Assembly (NCBI RefSeq): GCF_032341995.1
Contig: NZ_CP135439.1
Location: forward strand, 2,687,501 to 2,751,500
Length of the DNA: 64,000 nt
Reading direction: 5' to 3'
Origin: Domibacillus sp. DTU_2020_1001157_1_SI_ALB_TIR_016
GTDB lineage: Bacteria > Bacillota > Bacilli > Bacillales > Domibacillaceae
In this document: positions 22,923-30,998 of the stretch, piece after piece
Numbering within the stretch: the stretch's first letter is position 1
Layout of the letters: every line of letters starts with the position of its first letter
Position numbers and translations under genes: made by a program
The notes under the pieces: model-generated
What the model was told of the DNA's origin: nothing
What the model saw: the letters and a program-made list of their open reading frames with translations, nothing else
Databases searched by the model: none

Positions 22923-22932
22923 AATTAATACA

Positions 22933-22947
22933 TTATAATTATTATAA
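22933..22947 (+). promoter_or_regulatory. Per box controlling pfeT
   Basis: TTATAATTATTATAA is a perfect match to the PerR consensus TTATAATNATTATAA. It lies at the predicted transcription start, so PerR binding would repress. B. subtilis pfeT (zosA) is a known PerR target. Confidence 0.9.
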
Positions 22948-23001
22948 AATAAAAATTAATTTATTCTAATTGAAATCCCTTATCAATAAAGGTTTTGGTA
23001 A

Positions 23002-23016
23002 TGATAATCATCATCA
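23002..23016 (+). promoter_or_regulatory. Fur box in the pfeT leader
   Basis: TGATAATCATCATCA matches the 7-1-7 Fur box TGATAATNATTATCA with one difference, and the flanks extend the match to the 19-bp form. It sits about 70 bp downstream of the predicted start and 43 bp before the start codon. Fur has been reported to activate PerR-repressed pfeT in B. subtilis. The downstream position here could instead fit repression, or a second promoter whose -10 (GATAAT, 23003-23008) the box overlaps. Confidence 0.8.
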
Positions 23017-23059
23017 ATAAGGTGATCTTCATTCTCAATTAGAAAAGGAGGATACATAG

Positions 23060-24967
23060 ATGATTACACATATTGAGAATCAACCAGCAGCGAAAAAATG
23101 GTTTGATGAACTCACTCCGCATATCGAATTGATTGCCGCTTTGTTCAGTGGCCTGCTTATTGTTGCTGGCTGGCTGCTGGATCGGAATGGCAGTGATACG
23201 GCATCGGTTGTTTTGTATTTATCTGCTTTTTTAATTGGCGGCTACGCAAAAGCCAAAGAAGGTATTGAAGCAACAATTGAGGAAAAAGAACTGAATGTAG
23301 AAATGCTGATGATTTTAGCTGCAGCCGGATCAGCAGCAATTGGCTATTGGACAGAAGGAGCCATATTAATTTTTATTTTTGCAATGAGCGGTGCTCTTGA
23401 GACATATACGATGAATAAAAGCCAGCGGGAAATTTCTGCCCTTATGGAGATTCAGCCTGATACAGCACTTGTGGTTCGTAATGGAACGGAAGAGTCTGTT
23501 CATGTTTCCGAATTAAAGCGCGGCGATGTGATTGTCGTAAAGCCTGGTGAACGTGTACCGGCGGATGGCCGGATTTCAAAAGGCTATACAACAATTGATG
23601 AGGCCGCTATTACCGGTGAATCGATCCCTGTTTCCAAAGAAGCCGGAGCGGATGTTTTTGCCGGAACAGTCAATATGACCGGATCGGTTTATATTGATGT
23701 CACAAAAAGAGCGGATGAAACTCTTTTTCAAAAAATCATCAATCTCGTACAGTCGGCACAAAGTGAGAAATCACCCTCACAACAATTTATTGAACGGTTT
23801 GAAGGAATTTATGTAAAAGCGGTACTGGCCGTTGTAGTGCTCATGATGTTTCTGCCGCACTACCTTCTCGGCTGGAGCTGGACTGAAACGTTTTACCGCG
23901 CTATGGTCCTGCTTGTTGTTGCATCACCGTGTGCACTGGTTGCTTCTATTATGCCGGCTACACTGTCGGCTATCTCCACCGGCGCCCGTAACGGCATTCT
24001 GTTTAAAGGCGGCGCCCACCTAGAAAATTTAAGTCATGTAAAAGCCATTGCTTTTGATAAAACCGGTACGTTAACACGCGGTAAACCAGAAGTAACCGAT
24101 GTGATCATCCGCGATGATGTGGCTCATATGGAATTGCTTGGGGCAGCTGCTTCCATTGAAAGCCGGTCCAATCATCCGCTTGCTCATGCCATCGTCCGTT
24201 ATGTAAATGAACAGGGTATCGCCTTCTCTCCACCGGAGCACGTTGAAGATGCAGCCGGCTGGGGCGTAAAAGGAACCGTCGGCACGAAGACCTGGAAAAT
24301 TGGCAAAGCTGATTTTGTAGGAAACGAGCAAGCAGCCGCTTTTGCAGATGGAGCTGCCCTTCAATTTGCCCAGGCAGGCAAAACAACGGTTTATGTAGCC
24401 GATGAAAACGGCATTGCCGCGATTATTGCTCTGCAGGATATCATTCGTGAAGAAACAAAGCAGGCACTTAAAACGTTGCAGGATGAAGGCATTTTTACGA
24501 TTATGCTGACAGGTGACAGTGAAAAAACGGCCCGCGCTATTGCTTCTGAAGCATCGCTTGATTCTTATATTGCCGACTGCCTGCCAGAGCATAAGGTAGA
24601 CCAAGTAAAAAAACTGCTCGAAACATATGGAACAGTCGCGATGGTGGGCGACGGTATTAACGATGCACCTGCCCTTGCTTCTGCTTCTGTCGGCATCGCA
24701 ATGGGCGAAGGCTCGGATGTAGCGCTTGAAACAGCGGATATCGTTTTAATGAAAAATGATCTTCCGAAAATTGCCGATGCTATTAAGCTGTCCCGCAGAA
24801 TGCAGAAGATTGTGAAACAAAACATCATCTTTTCCATTTCTGTGATTGTTCTTTTGATTATCTCTAACTTTTTTCAAATGCTGGATTTGCCGTTTGGCGT
24901 TATTGGCCATGAAGGAAGTACAATTCTCGTTATCTTAAACGGCCTTCGGTTATTGAAACACACTTAA
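23060..24967 (+). CDS. pfeT: PfeT (ZosA), P1B4-type iron(II) efflux ATPase
   Basis: The 635-aa heavy-metal P-type ATPase exports Fe(II), and possibly other divalent metals, across the membrane. The membrane metal-site motif is S289-P290-C291, the phosphorylation site is DKTGTLT with D333, TGES is the actuator motif, and MVGDGINDAPAL closes the nucleotide domain. The last helix carries H617-E618-G619-S620-T621. SPC plus HEGST is the P1B4 signature, which excludes CPC-type copper or zinc pumps. There is no N-terminal HMA domain. The ATG follows AAAAGGAGG. Perfect Per-box and near-perfect Fur-box sequences upstream support the PfeT assignment. Confidence 0.94.
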   Translation: MITHIENQPAAKKWFDELTPHIELIAALFSGLLIVAGWLLDRNGSDTASVVLYLSAFLIGGYAKAKEGIEATIEEKELNVEMLMILAAAGSAAIGYWTEGAILIFIFAMSGALETYTMNKSQREISALMEIQPDTALVVRNGTEESVHVSELKRGDVIVVKPGERVPADGRISKGYTTIDEAAITGESIPVSKEAGADVFAGTVNMTGSVYIDVTKRADETLFQKIINLVQSAQSEKSPSQQFIERFEGIYVKAVLAVVVLMMFLPHYLLGWSWTETFYRAMVLLVVASPCALVASIMPATLSAISTGARNGILFKGGAHLENLSHVKAIAFDKTGTLTRGKPEVTDVIIRDDVAHMELLGAAASIESRSNHPLAHAIVRYVNEQGIAFSPPEHVEDAAGWGVKGTVGTKTWKIGKADFVGNEQAAAFADGAALQFAQAGKTTVYVADENGIAAIIALQDIIREETKQALKTLQDEGIFTIMLTGDSEKTARAIASEASLDSYIADCLPEHKVDQVKKLLETYGTVAMVGDGINDAPALASASVGIAMGEGSDVALETADIVLMKNDLPKIADAIKLSRRMQKIVKQNIIFSISVIVLLIISNFFQMLDLPFGVIGHEGSTILVILNGLRLLKHT

Positions 24968-24968
24968 A

Positions 24969-25005
24969 AAAAGCCCCGCTTGAGAAAGTCTCAAGCGGGG
25001 CTTTT
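24969..25005. terminator. Bidirectional terminator between pfeT and yfkH
   Basis: AAAAGCCCCGCTTGAG and CTCAAGCGGGGCTTTT form a 16-bp perfect stem with a five-base loop between the converging genes. Confidence 0.9.
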
Positions 25006-25006
25006 C

Positions 25007-25852
25007 CTATGCTGCTCCACGTTTTTGGTCATTGCGCAGGGCATTGATTTCACCGCCAACGAGAATAATCATCGCCGACAGGTAAAGCCAGATCATTAAA
25101 ATGATCACTCCCCCGATACTTCCATATGTGGCCGAATAATTGCCGAAATTATTTACATAAAATGAAAACCCGAGTGAAGTGATAATCCATCCAATTGCAG
25201 CGAAAATGGCGCCGGGCATAACAGTTATATATTTTACTTTTAAGTTTGGTGCCAGGTAGTACAGCCCGGCAAACACTAAAAATAAAACAACCGGCGGCAG
25301 CAGGAATCGAATCCATGTCCACAGGGCTAGGAATTCATCACCCATGCCTAAAAATTCAAACGCCAATTCGCCGATCTGCTGGCCAAATACTTGGAGAATC
25401 AGCATGACCGCAATTACAAAGATAAAAGCGAAGGTCAGCAAGATCGACAGTCCACGCGCTATATAAAAAGGTCTTGTTTCTTTTACATCATACGCATAGT
25501 TGAGCCCTTTAATAACTGCGTTCATCGCATTGGATGCCGACCAGATGGTCCCCAAAATCCCGACGGACAACAGGCCGCCATTTTGATTGGATGTAACTTC
25601 CTGAAGTGTGTCCTGTACAAGACTTAAGGAATCGGAAGGCGCAAAGTCCTTGATTACATTAAATACTTCATTCGGATCAATCGGCAAATACCCGAGCAGC
25701 GTGACCATAAAGATCAGCAGCGGAAACAGCGCTAACAGGAAAAAGTAAGCCATTTGCGCCGCAACACCTGGTACATCGGACGACTTTACGCGCCTGAGCA
25801 GGTGCTTAATAAAAATGCGAAGCGCTGATTTTTTATCTGTTTGATCTGCCAA
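25007..25852 (-). CDS. yfkH: YihY/BrkB-family membrane protein (YfkH)
   Basis: The 281-aa protein has about six transmembrane helices and the conserved YihY/BrkB start AAQMAYFFLLALFPLLIFMV. Further conserved segments are GTIWSASNAMNAVIKGLNYAYD and the C-terminal GGVIILMIWLYLSAMIILVGGEINA. Earlier annotation of this family as RNase BN is not supported. The start is TTG 25852 with GGAGGAGAG upstream. It follows the YtxH-like gene by 15 bp and matches B. subtilis YfkH in position. The transported or processed substrate is unknown. Confidence 0.9.
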   Translation of the reverse strand: MADQTDKKSALRIFIKHLLRRVKSSDVPGVAAQMAYFFLLALFPLLIFMVTLLGYLPIDPNEVFNVIKDFAPSDSLSLVQDTLQEVTSNQNGGLLSVGILGTIWSASNAMNAVIKGLNYAYDVKETRPFYIARGLSILLTFAFIFVIAVMLILQVFGQQIGELAFEFLGMGDEFLALWTWIRFLLPPVVLFLVFAGLYYLAPNLKVKYITVMPGAIFAAIGWIITSLGFSFYVNNFGNYSATYGSIGGVIILMIWLYLSAMIILVGGEINALRNDQKRGAA

Positions 25853-25867
25853 TAGAACTCTCCTCCG

Positions 25868-26221
25868 TTATAACGTCGGGTTAGTTGCACTTGGTGACGA
25901 AGCAGCTGGTCCCTGCTCTTGGGGCACAAAGGTAGATTTTGTTTCTTCGACAAGATCCTTCACTTCTGGTGTCAGCTCTTTTAAGTCATCCACCTTGCCT
26001 TTAATGAAAGAAACGTCTTCATTAATTTTTTGTGCTGTTTCTGTTGCGCGGTCAATCAGCTCACGTGATGATGTTGTCAGCTGTTCCGGATCTTTTGCGA
26101 GTGCAATAACATAACTTGTCCAAGAAGCCATTTCCTGGCGTGTTCTGCTGTCTAATAATGCGATTGCGCCTCCAATTGCAGCTCCTGCTGCTACACTGAT
26201 GAAAAATTTACCTTTACCCAT
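25868..26221 (-). CDS. YtxH-family small membrane-anchored protein
   Basis: The 117-aa protein starts with GKGKFFISVAAGAAIGGAIALL, a glycine/alanine-rich helix that would anchor it. It then has a long helical, charged segment (residues 40-100) and a proline/serine-rich tail. This is the layout of YtxH-type (gas-vesicle-protein-like) stress proteins of Bacillus. It is the first gene of a two-gene unit with yfkH. Function unknown. Confidence 0.8.
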   Translation of the reverse strand: MGKGKFFISVAAGAAIGGAIALLDSRTRQEMASWTSYVIALAKDPEQLTTSSRELIDRATETAQKINEDVSFIKGKVDDLKELTPEVKDLVEETKSTFVPQEQGPAASSPSATNPTL

Positions 26222-26412
26222 TGAATGATCATCCTTTCTTTTCTTTGTCTCAGCATTTTAAAGTATTCGGCTTGCCAAGCCAGTTTTCCTTTTCGATGTT
26301 CAAGCTTTTCCCTTAATAAAATAGATTAAAACGCATATTCATAAAAAATAAATCCATTAGCCGGCCAGCTGATTTCCAAATGGGTCTCAAAAAAAAGAAA
26401 TGGAGGTCTGAA
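26222..26412. other. Intergenic region between the ytxH-like gene and alsT
   Basis: About 190 bp of AT-rich sequence between divergent genes. It should contain both promoters; AATAAAATAGATTAAAA near 26316-26332 is AT-rich but gives no clear -35/-10 pair. No coding sequence seen. Confidence 0.5.
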
Positions 26413-27762
26413 ATGGGACAAGACAGCCTTTTAGAGATACTTAGCCGCATCAGCTCATTTATCTGGGGCCTGCCTCTGTTAATTTTAATCACCCTTACCG
26501 GTATTTACCTCACTTTGCGTATCGGCTTTTTGCAAATACGGCTGCTTCCTTATTCCCTTAAGCTGGCATTTAGTAAAAGCCAGGATTCTGACTCAGAAGG
26601 AGACATTTCTCATTTCGAGGCTTTAATGACAGCGCTGGCCGCTACAATTGGCACCGGAAATATTGTAGGTGTAGCCAGCGCTATATTAATAGGCGGTCCG
26701 GGCGCTCTTTTTTGGATGTGGATCAGTGCTTTTTTCGGAATGGCTACAAAGTATGCAGAAGCCGTTCTCGCCGTGAAATACCGGGTGCAGGACGAAAACG
26801 GTGAAATGTCCGGCGGCCCGATGTACTACCTTGAACACGGGCTTGGCCAAAGATGGCTTGGTGTTTTGTTTGCTGCTTTTGGCGCCATTGCCGCTTTCGG
26901 TATCGGCAACCTTGTTCAGGCCAATTCCGTCTCCGGAGTCGTCCGGTCTGTTTTTCATATACCGAATTGGGGAACCGGTCTCGCACTGATGCTTTTCACA
27001 GGCCTGGTCCTCCTTGGCGGCATTCAAAGCATTGGACGGGTTACTTCCTTTTTTATTCCTTTTATGGCTGTTTTTTATGTACTTGCCGGCTTGATTGTTT
27101 TGTTTATAAACGCAGAACAAATTCCAGCAGCGCTTTCCTTGATTCTGGCCGATGCTTTTACAGGAGACGCAGCTGCGGGCGGTGCTCTTGGCACCGTGAT
27201 ACGCTATGGTGTGGCCCGGGGTGTTTTCTCCAATGAAGCGGGTCTTGGTTCTGCTTCGATTGCGGCGGCTGCAGCCAAAACCGATTTCCCGGCACGCCAG
27301 GCGCTTGTTTCCATGACGCAGGTATTTATTGATACGATTGTTATTTGTTCGATTACTGGACTGACGATTGTGTTAGCCGGCCAGTATAACAGCGGCCTGC
27401 ATGGAAGTGAATTGACTACCGCTTCCTTTAATACTTTTCTTGGCTCTGCCGGTTCTTATGTGGTCGCCGTCGGCTTGCTGTTTTTCGCTTCCGCCACGAT
27501 TATCGGCTGGTCCTATTACGGCGAGAAATGCTGCACCTATTTATTCAGCAAAAAAATCATTCCTTATTACCGGGCTGCTTTTGTGTTCGCTGCCTTTGTT
27601 GGAGCGGTAGCAAGCCTTGATCTTGTTTGGACGTTTTCGGATATTATGAATGGCTTAATGGCATTGCCAAATTTAATCGGCGTTCTGGCTCTTTCCGGTG
27701 TTGTCGTTTCAGAAACGCGAATTATTTTAAAGAAAATACGCGAAGAGAAGGATATAGTTTAA
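26413..27762 (+). CDS. alsT: Sodium:alanine/glycine symporter (AGCS family)
   Basis: The 449-aa carrier has about 10-11 transmembrane helices and the AGCS signatures TALAATIGTGNIVGVASAI and GGPGALFWMWISAFFGMATKYAE. Conserved RGVFSNEAGLGSASIAAAAA and DTIVICSITGL-type segments follow. It takes up small neutral amino acids with sodium; exact preference (alanine, glycine or glutamine) is not readable. I start at ATG 26413 behind TGGAGGTCTGAA; the frame is open to 26380 but those codons overlap the ribosome-binding site. The final part overlaps no other gene. Confidence 0.9.
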   Translation: MGQDSLLEILSRISSFIWGLPLLILITLTGIYLTLRIGFLQIRLLPYSLKLAFSKSQDSDSEGDISHFEALMTALAATIGTGNIVGVASAILIGGPGALFWMWISAFFGMATKYAEAVLAVKYRVQDENGEMSGGPMYYLEHGLGQRWLGVLFAAFGAIAAFGIGNLVQANSVSGVVRSVFHIPNWGTGLALMLFTGLVLLGGIQSIGRVTSFFIPFMAVFYVLAGLIVLFINAEQIPAALSLILADAFTGDAAAGGALGTVIRYGVARGVFSNEAGLGSASIAAAAAKTDFPARQALVSMTQVFIDTIVICSITGLTIVLAGQYNSGLHGSELTTASFNTFLGSAGSYVVAVGLLFFASATIIGWSYYGEKCCTYLFSKKIIPYYRAAFVFAAFVGAVASLDLVWTFSDIMNGLMALPNLIGVLALSGVVVSETRIILKKIREEKDIV

Positions 27763-27779
27763 GCTTTTGTTTTCCTTTA

Positions 27780-27808
27780 TTGACAACCTTCCTAAAACGT
27801 GGAATGAT
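27780..27808 (+). promoter_or_regulatory. yfkK promoter (sigma-A)
   Basis: TTGACA (27780-27785) and AATGAT (27803-27808) are 17 bp apart. The start site would fall near 27815, downstream of the first in-frame ATG codons, which supports the TTG start at 27837. Confidence 0.65.
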
Positions 27809-27836
27809 GGTTAAAAATGAAAAAGGTGACGACGTC

Positions 27837-28058
27837 TTGGATTTAAGCAAAAAATCAGCAGAAAATATTCAGTATATGGTTGATGAAATCACAACAAAAT
27901 TGCGAATGGTAAACACGGGTGCAATCAGCCCTGAGCATTTCAGCACTTCTTCCTATGACGATTTAAAGGATATCTATGAATTAGTGGTCCGCAAGCAGTC
28001 TTTTAGCCCGAGTGAAATGCAGGCAATTGCCGAAGAACTTGGAAACTTGCGTAAATAA
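27837..28058 (+). CDS. yfkK: YfkK, DUF1128 family protein
   Basis: The 73-aa acidic, helical protein contains LSKKSAENIQYMVDEITTKL and ends FSPSEMQAIAEELGNLRK, matching the DUF1128 family (YfkK, UPF0435) in sequence and length. The reading frame extends upstream, but TTG 27837 has AAAGGTGA seven bases before it and gives the family-typical length. A promoter lies across the upstream ATGs, so they are unlikely to be used. It is a single-gene unit closed by a strong terminator. Function unknown. Confidence 0.87.
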   Translation: MDLSKKSAENIQYMVDEITTKLRMVNTGAISPEHFSTSSYDDLKDIYELVVRKQSFSPSEMQAIAEELGNLRK

Positions 28059-28094
28059 TAAAAACACCCGCTTCCTTAGAGCGGGTGTTTTTAT
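28055..28094. terminator. Bidirectional terminator between yfkK and the chemoreceptor gene
   Basis: AATAAAAACACCCGCT and AGCGGGTGTTTTTATT form a 16-bp stem between converging genes. Confidence 0.9.
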
Positions 28095-28097
28095 TAT

Positions 28098-29492
28098 TTA
28101 CTGGCCCCTGTTTTCGTCGATTTGAAATTGCTTCATTGAATCACCAAGCTCATTGGCGTGTTCATCGAGCTGCGCAGCAATAGAAGAAATGGCTTCTACC
28201 GACTGGTTTGTCTGCTGAACACTGGCCGCTGCTTCTTCAATGCCTGCTGCTGACTCTTGAGAAACAGCGGCAATACTCGAAATGGATTGATTCACTTTTG
28301 CAGTGTGATCCATAATCACATAAAGCGAATCTGAGATTGAAGCCACATGGGTGCTTAACTGACTGATGCGTTCTTTCATTGCAGTAAATTTATCGCCGGT
28401 GCCGGTAATCTGGTTCGTTCCTTCCGCGACAAGCTCGTAGCCGCCTTCAAGCGTTACCACCACTTCGGCAGACTCCTGCTGAACACTGGCAATAATCGAG
28501 TTGATACCGGTAATCGATTGGGCTACCTGTTCAGCCAGTTTTCTTACTTCATCCGCTACAATTGCAAACCCACGGCCATGCTCCCCTGCCCGTGCAGCTT
28601 CGATCGCTGCATTTAAGGCAAGCAGATTGGTTTGTTCTGCTACCTGGCGGATAATGCTGACAAGCTCTGTAATATCTTTCATCCGGGTATCAAGCCCTTT
28701 TACTTTTTGAAGGGCGTCTGTCATGTTTTGGTATATGGTGTTCATATGCTCAACTGACTGCTTCATTTCCTGCTCGCCTTCGTCCGTTAAAGAAACCATT
28801 TCAGCTGCTCCCTGTCTGACATCCTCACCTCCCATTGCCGCGATGGAAATATCCTCTACAAACTTACCAAACATTTCTGTTAAGGCAGTAGCAGAGCGTG
28901 CCTGCTCTTCTGCTCCAGCAGACATTTGCTCCATCATTGCCGCAATCTGGCTTGTTTCCTGCTGGACGCGGCCTGATTGTTCATGCAGCACGGTGCTTTC
29001 TTCTTCTACTTTACCAGACACGTTTTTAATCCGTGAAAAAATCGAGCCGATCTGTTCATTCATTTCATTGATAGCCAGTACAAGCTGGCCGACTTCATCG
29101 TCTGCATCGGAGTGAAGCGGCTCACCATGAATACGGCCGGCAGCCATGTCATTCATTCGCTGGGCCGCCTCTTTGAGGGGACGAATAATCGAACGTACAC
29201 TTCCCCAAGCTAGAACGATGCCAATAAGTAAGGCAGCAGCACCTAAAATCAAACTGATAGCCATAGAACGCTGTCCAAAATCGATAACGCTTTCACTTTC
29301 TTCTGCTATTTGTTTGATACTTTGTGATGAAACATCTCCGCCTTCAAGCAGCGGCGGCAGCGTCTCGGAAAGAAGATTTTCTGTATTCTGATTTAAGCTT
29401 GAGATGGCTATAAAGTTTACAGCTGAGATGATTAATGCTAAGGCGATTAATAAACCAAAACTGACAAAAAGCTTTCCACGTAAGCTTTTCAT
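28098..29492 (-). CDS. Methyl-accepting chemotaxis protein with minimal sensor
   Basis: The 464-aa chemoreceptor has TM1 (about residues 8-30), an outside loop of only about 40 residues, TM2 (about 73-95), a HAMP linker and a long cytoplasmic signalling domain. The hairpin tip is VAEQTNLLALNAAIEAARAGEHGRGFAIVADEVRKLAEQ. The loop is far too small for a dCache or four-helix sensor domain, so signals are probably sensed within the membrane, by the cytoplasmic part or through a partner. The start ATG 29492 follows GAGGGGGTGAG. It lies near motAB but in its own unit. Confidence 0.9.
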   Translation of the reverse strand: MKSLRGKLFVSFGLLIALALIISAVNFIAISSLNQNTENLLSETLPPLLEGGDVSSQSIKQIAEESESVIDFGQRSMAISLILGAAALLIGIVLAWGSVRSIIRPLKEAAQRMNDMAAGRIHGEPLHSDADDEVGQLVLAINEMNEQIGSIFSRIKNVSGKVEEESTVLHEQSGRVQQETSQIAAMMEQMSAGAEEQARSATALTEMFGKFVEDISIAAMGGEDVRQGAAEMVSLTDEGEQEMKQSVEHMNTIYQNMTDALQKVKGLDTRMKDITELVSIIRQVAEQTNLLALNAAIEAARAGEHGRGFAIVADEVRKLAEQVAQSITGINSIIASVQQESAEVVVTLEGGYELVAEGTNQITGTGDKFTAMKERISQLSTHVASISDSLYVIMDHTAKVNQSISSIAAVSQESAAGIEEAAASVQQTNQSVEAISSIAAQLDEHANELGDSMKQFQIDENRGQ

Positions 29493-29583
29493 TTTTCTCA
29501 CCCCCTCAAAAATAAGCAAAATATAATAGTTCTTATAACCTATTATACATTTTACTCCGAAAAAAACGATCATTTTTTTCGAA

Positions 29584-29608
29584 AAAAAAAGCCGCTTAAG
29601 CGGCTTTT
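29584..29608 (-). terminator. yfkM terminator
   Basis: In the minus direction AAAGCCGCTTAAGCGGCTTTTTTTTT is a compact perfect hairpin with a T-run, just after the stop codon. Confidence 0.85.
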
Positions 29609-29612
29609 CTTT

Positions 29613-30131
29613 TTACGAGGACAATAATTTTAAAGATTCACGGTTAAATGCCGGAATATCGTCTGGCTGGCGGCTTGTGACAAGCTGGTTTTGGCAGACC
29701 ACTACTTCCTTGTCCTGAACCTTTGCCCCGGCGTATTCCATATCAACTTGAATGGATTTGTACCCTGTCGCATCGCGTCCTTCAAGTGATTTCGCTGTGA
29801 TCAGCAGCTGCGGTCCATGGCAAATCGCAAAAACAGGTTTTTTTGCGTCCATAAACTCTTTTGTAAATTGTACAAAGCGGTCATCTGCACGCAGCTGATC
29901 CGGGGAAAAGCCGCCTGGCAGCAACAGGGCGTCGAAGTCGGAGGAATTGACTTCATCGATCCCTTTATCGATCAAAACGGATGCTTCGCCCTGTTTTCCT
30001 TTAACTGTTTTTCCTGCTTCTTTTTCAATTGTTACCAGTTCATGACCGGCTTCCTGGAATGCTTTAGCAGGTTCTGTGTATTCTACATCCTCAAACATGT
30101 CTGTAATAAGTACGGCAATTTTTTTACTCAT
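29613..30131 (-). CDS. yfkM: YfkM, DJ-1/PfpI-family general stress protein
   Basis: The 172-aa protein has the class I glutamine-amidotransferase-like fold of PfpI/DJ-1 proteins. The nucleophile elbow is AICHGPQ with C104-H105, and the acidic partner is E15 or so in DMFEDVEYTEP. Relatives act as glyoxalase III/deglycase-like enzymes or chaperones; protease activity is doubtful. B. subtilis YfkM (GSP18) is a sigma-B-dependent general stress protein of the same length, and here a sigma-B-like promoter lies in front of it, an agreement that strengthens the assignment. Confidence 0.92.
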   Translation of the reverse strand: MSKKIAVLITDMFEDVEYTEPAKAFQEAGHELVTIEKEAGKTVKGKQGEASVLIDKGIDEVNSSDFDALLLPGGFSPDQLRADDRFVQFTKEFMDAKKPVFAICHGPQLLITAKSLEGRDATGYKSIQVDMEYAGAKVQDKEVVVCQNQLVTSRQPDDIPAFNRESLKLLSS

Positions 30132-30180
30132 AACGTGCTCCTTTCCGATTACACTAGTTCAAATGATTTACGTTTTAGAT

Positions 30181-30205
30181 TTACCCTGTCTAATTTTCTT
30201 TAAAC
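30181..30205 (-). promoter_or_regulatory. Sigma-B promoter of yfkM
   Basis: On the minus strand GTTTAA (30205-30200) is 13 bp upstream of GGGTAA (30186-30181), close to the sigma-B consensus GTTTAA-N12/14-GGGTAT. It lies 50 bp before yfkM, which in B. subtilis belongs to the general stress regulon. Confidence 0.8.
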
Positions 30206-30238
30206 AAAAAAAACAGAAAGAGCGAGGCTCTTTCTGTT
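30203..30238 (-). terminator. motAB terminator
   Basis: In the minus direction AACAGAAAGAGC and GCTCTTTCTGTT form a 12-bp stem followed by TTTTTTTG; it begins within the motB stop codon. Confidence 0.88.
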
Positions 30239-30998
30239 ATTCTGCCGAAGAACTTACGGATTGCTCCGTTTCACCCTGCGGCAAAATTAAAATTTCGACG
30301 CGGCGGTTTTGAGCCCGTCCTTCAGCCGTATCGTTCGACGCGATCGGCTGGTATTCACCATAGCCTTTCGCACTGAAAAGCCGCGGATCAAGCTGGTTAT
30401 TTTTTAAGATTTCCTTCATAAAGTTCACAGCCCGCATCGCACTCAGCTCCCAGTTCGAATCAAACTGAGCGGTTTTGATCGGCATATTGTCTGTGTGACC
30501 GCTGATAATAATACTGCGCGGCGTATCCATGACAAGCAATTTTGAAATGTCGCGGGCGCTTGCAAGCTGATCCGGCTGGATTTCTGCGTCACCGGAACTA
30601 AATAAAACATTATCCCGAATACGAAGCAGAAGCCCTTCGCCGTTAAGTGCTGTTTCTACTTTGTCCTCAAGGTTATTTTCTTTTATATAATCAGTCATTT
30701 TTTTCTGCATTTCCTTGAGCTCTTCTTTATCGGCTGCCTTTAAGTTTTCCTCTTGTTCTTCCGTTTCTGTCATCGATGGATCAGAAACGGGGCTTGGAAA
30801 ATCAAGAACACCGCTGCCTCCTTCAAGCTCATTATTAAAAGCGGAGGCAATGGCTTGAAACTTTTGCACGTCCATGGAGCTGCTTGCAAACAAAACGATA
30901 AAAAGAGCGAGGAGGAGTGTCAGCAAGTCCGCATACGGGATGAGCCACGATTCATCTACATGATCTTCATGCTTTTTATGACGTTTACGCTTGGCCAT
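30237..30998 (-). CDS. motB: MotB, flagellar stator protein
   Basis: The 253-aa stator subunit has a single N-terminal transmembrane helix (WLIPYADLLTLLLALFIVLFA) with the ion-conducting D24. A plug/linker and a C-terminal OmpA-like peptidoglycan-binding domain follow (IIISGHTDNMPIKTAQFDSNWELSAMRA with AEGRAQNRRVEILI). Together with MotA it forms the ion channel that drives the flagellar motor and anchors to the cell wall. It overlaps motA by 14 bp and has GGAGGGGG upstream. Whether H+ or Na+ is used cannot be settled from this sequence alone. Confidence 0.94.
   Translation of the reverse strand: MAKRKRHKKHEDHVDESWLIPYADLLTLLLALFIVLFASSSMDVQKFQAIASAFNNELEGGSGVLDFPSPVSDPSMTETEEQEENLKAADKEELKEMQKKMTDYIKENNLEDKVETALNGEGLLLRIRDNVLFSSGDAEIQPDQLASARDISKLLVMDTPRSIIISGHTDNMPIKTAQFDSNWELSAMRAVNFMKEILKNNQLDPRLFSAKGYGEYQPIASNDTAEGRAQNRRVEILILPQGETEQSVSSSAE

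Noticed and set aside
29493..29612. Sigma-D promoter for the chemoreceptor gene
   Set aside because: A TAAA occurs, but no GCCGATAT-like -10 follows at the right distance; sigma-A-like TATAAT sequences are more likely.
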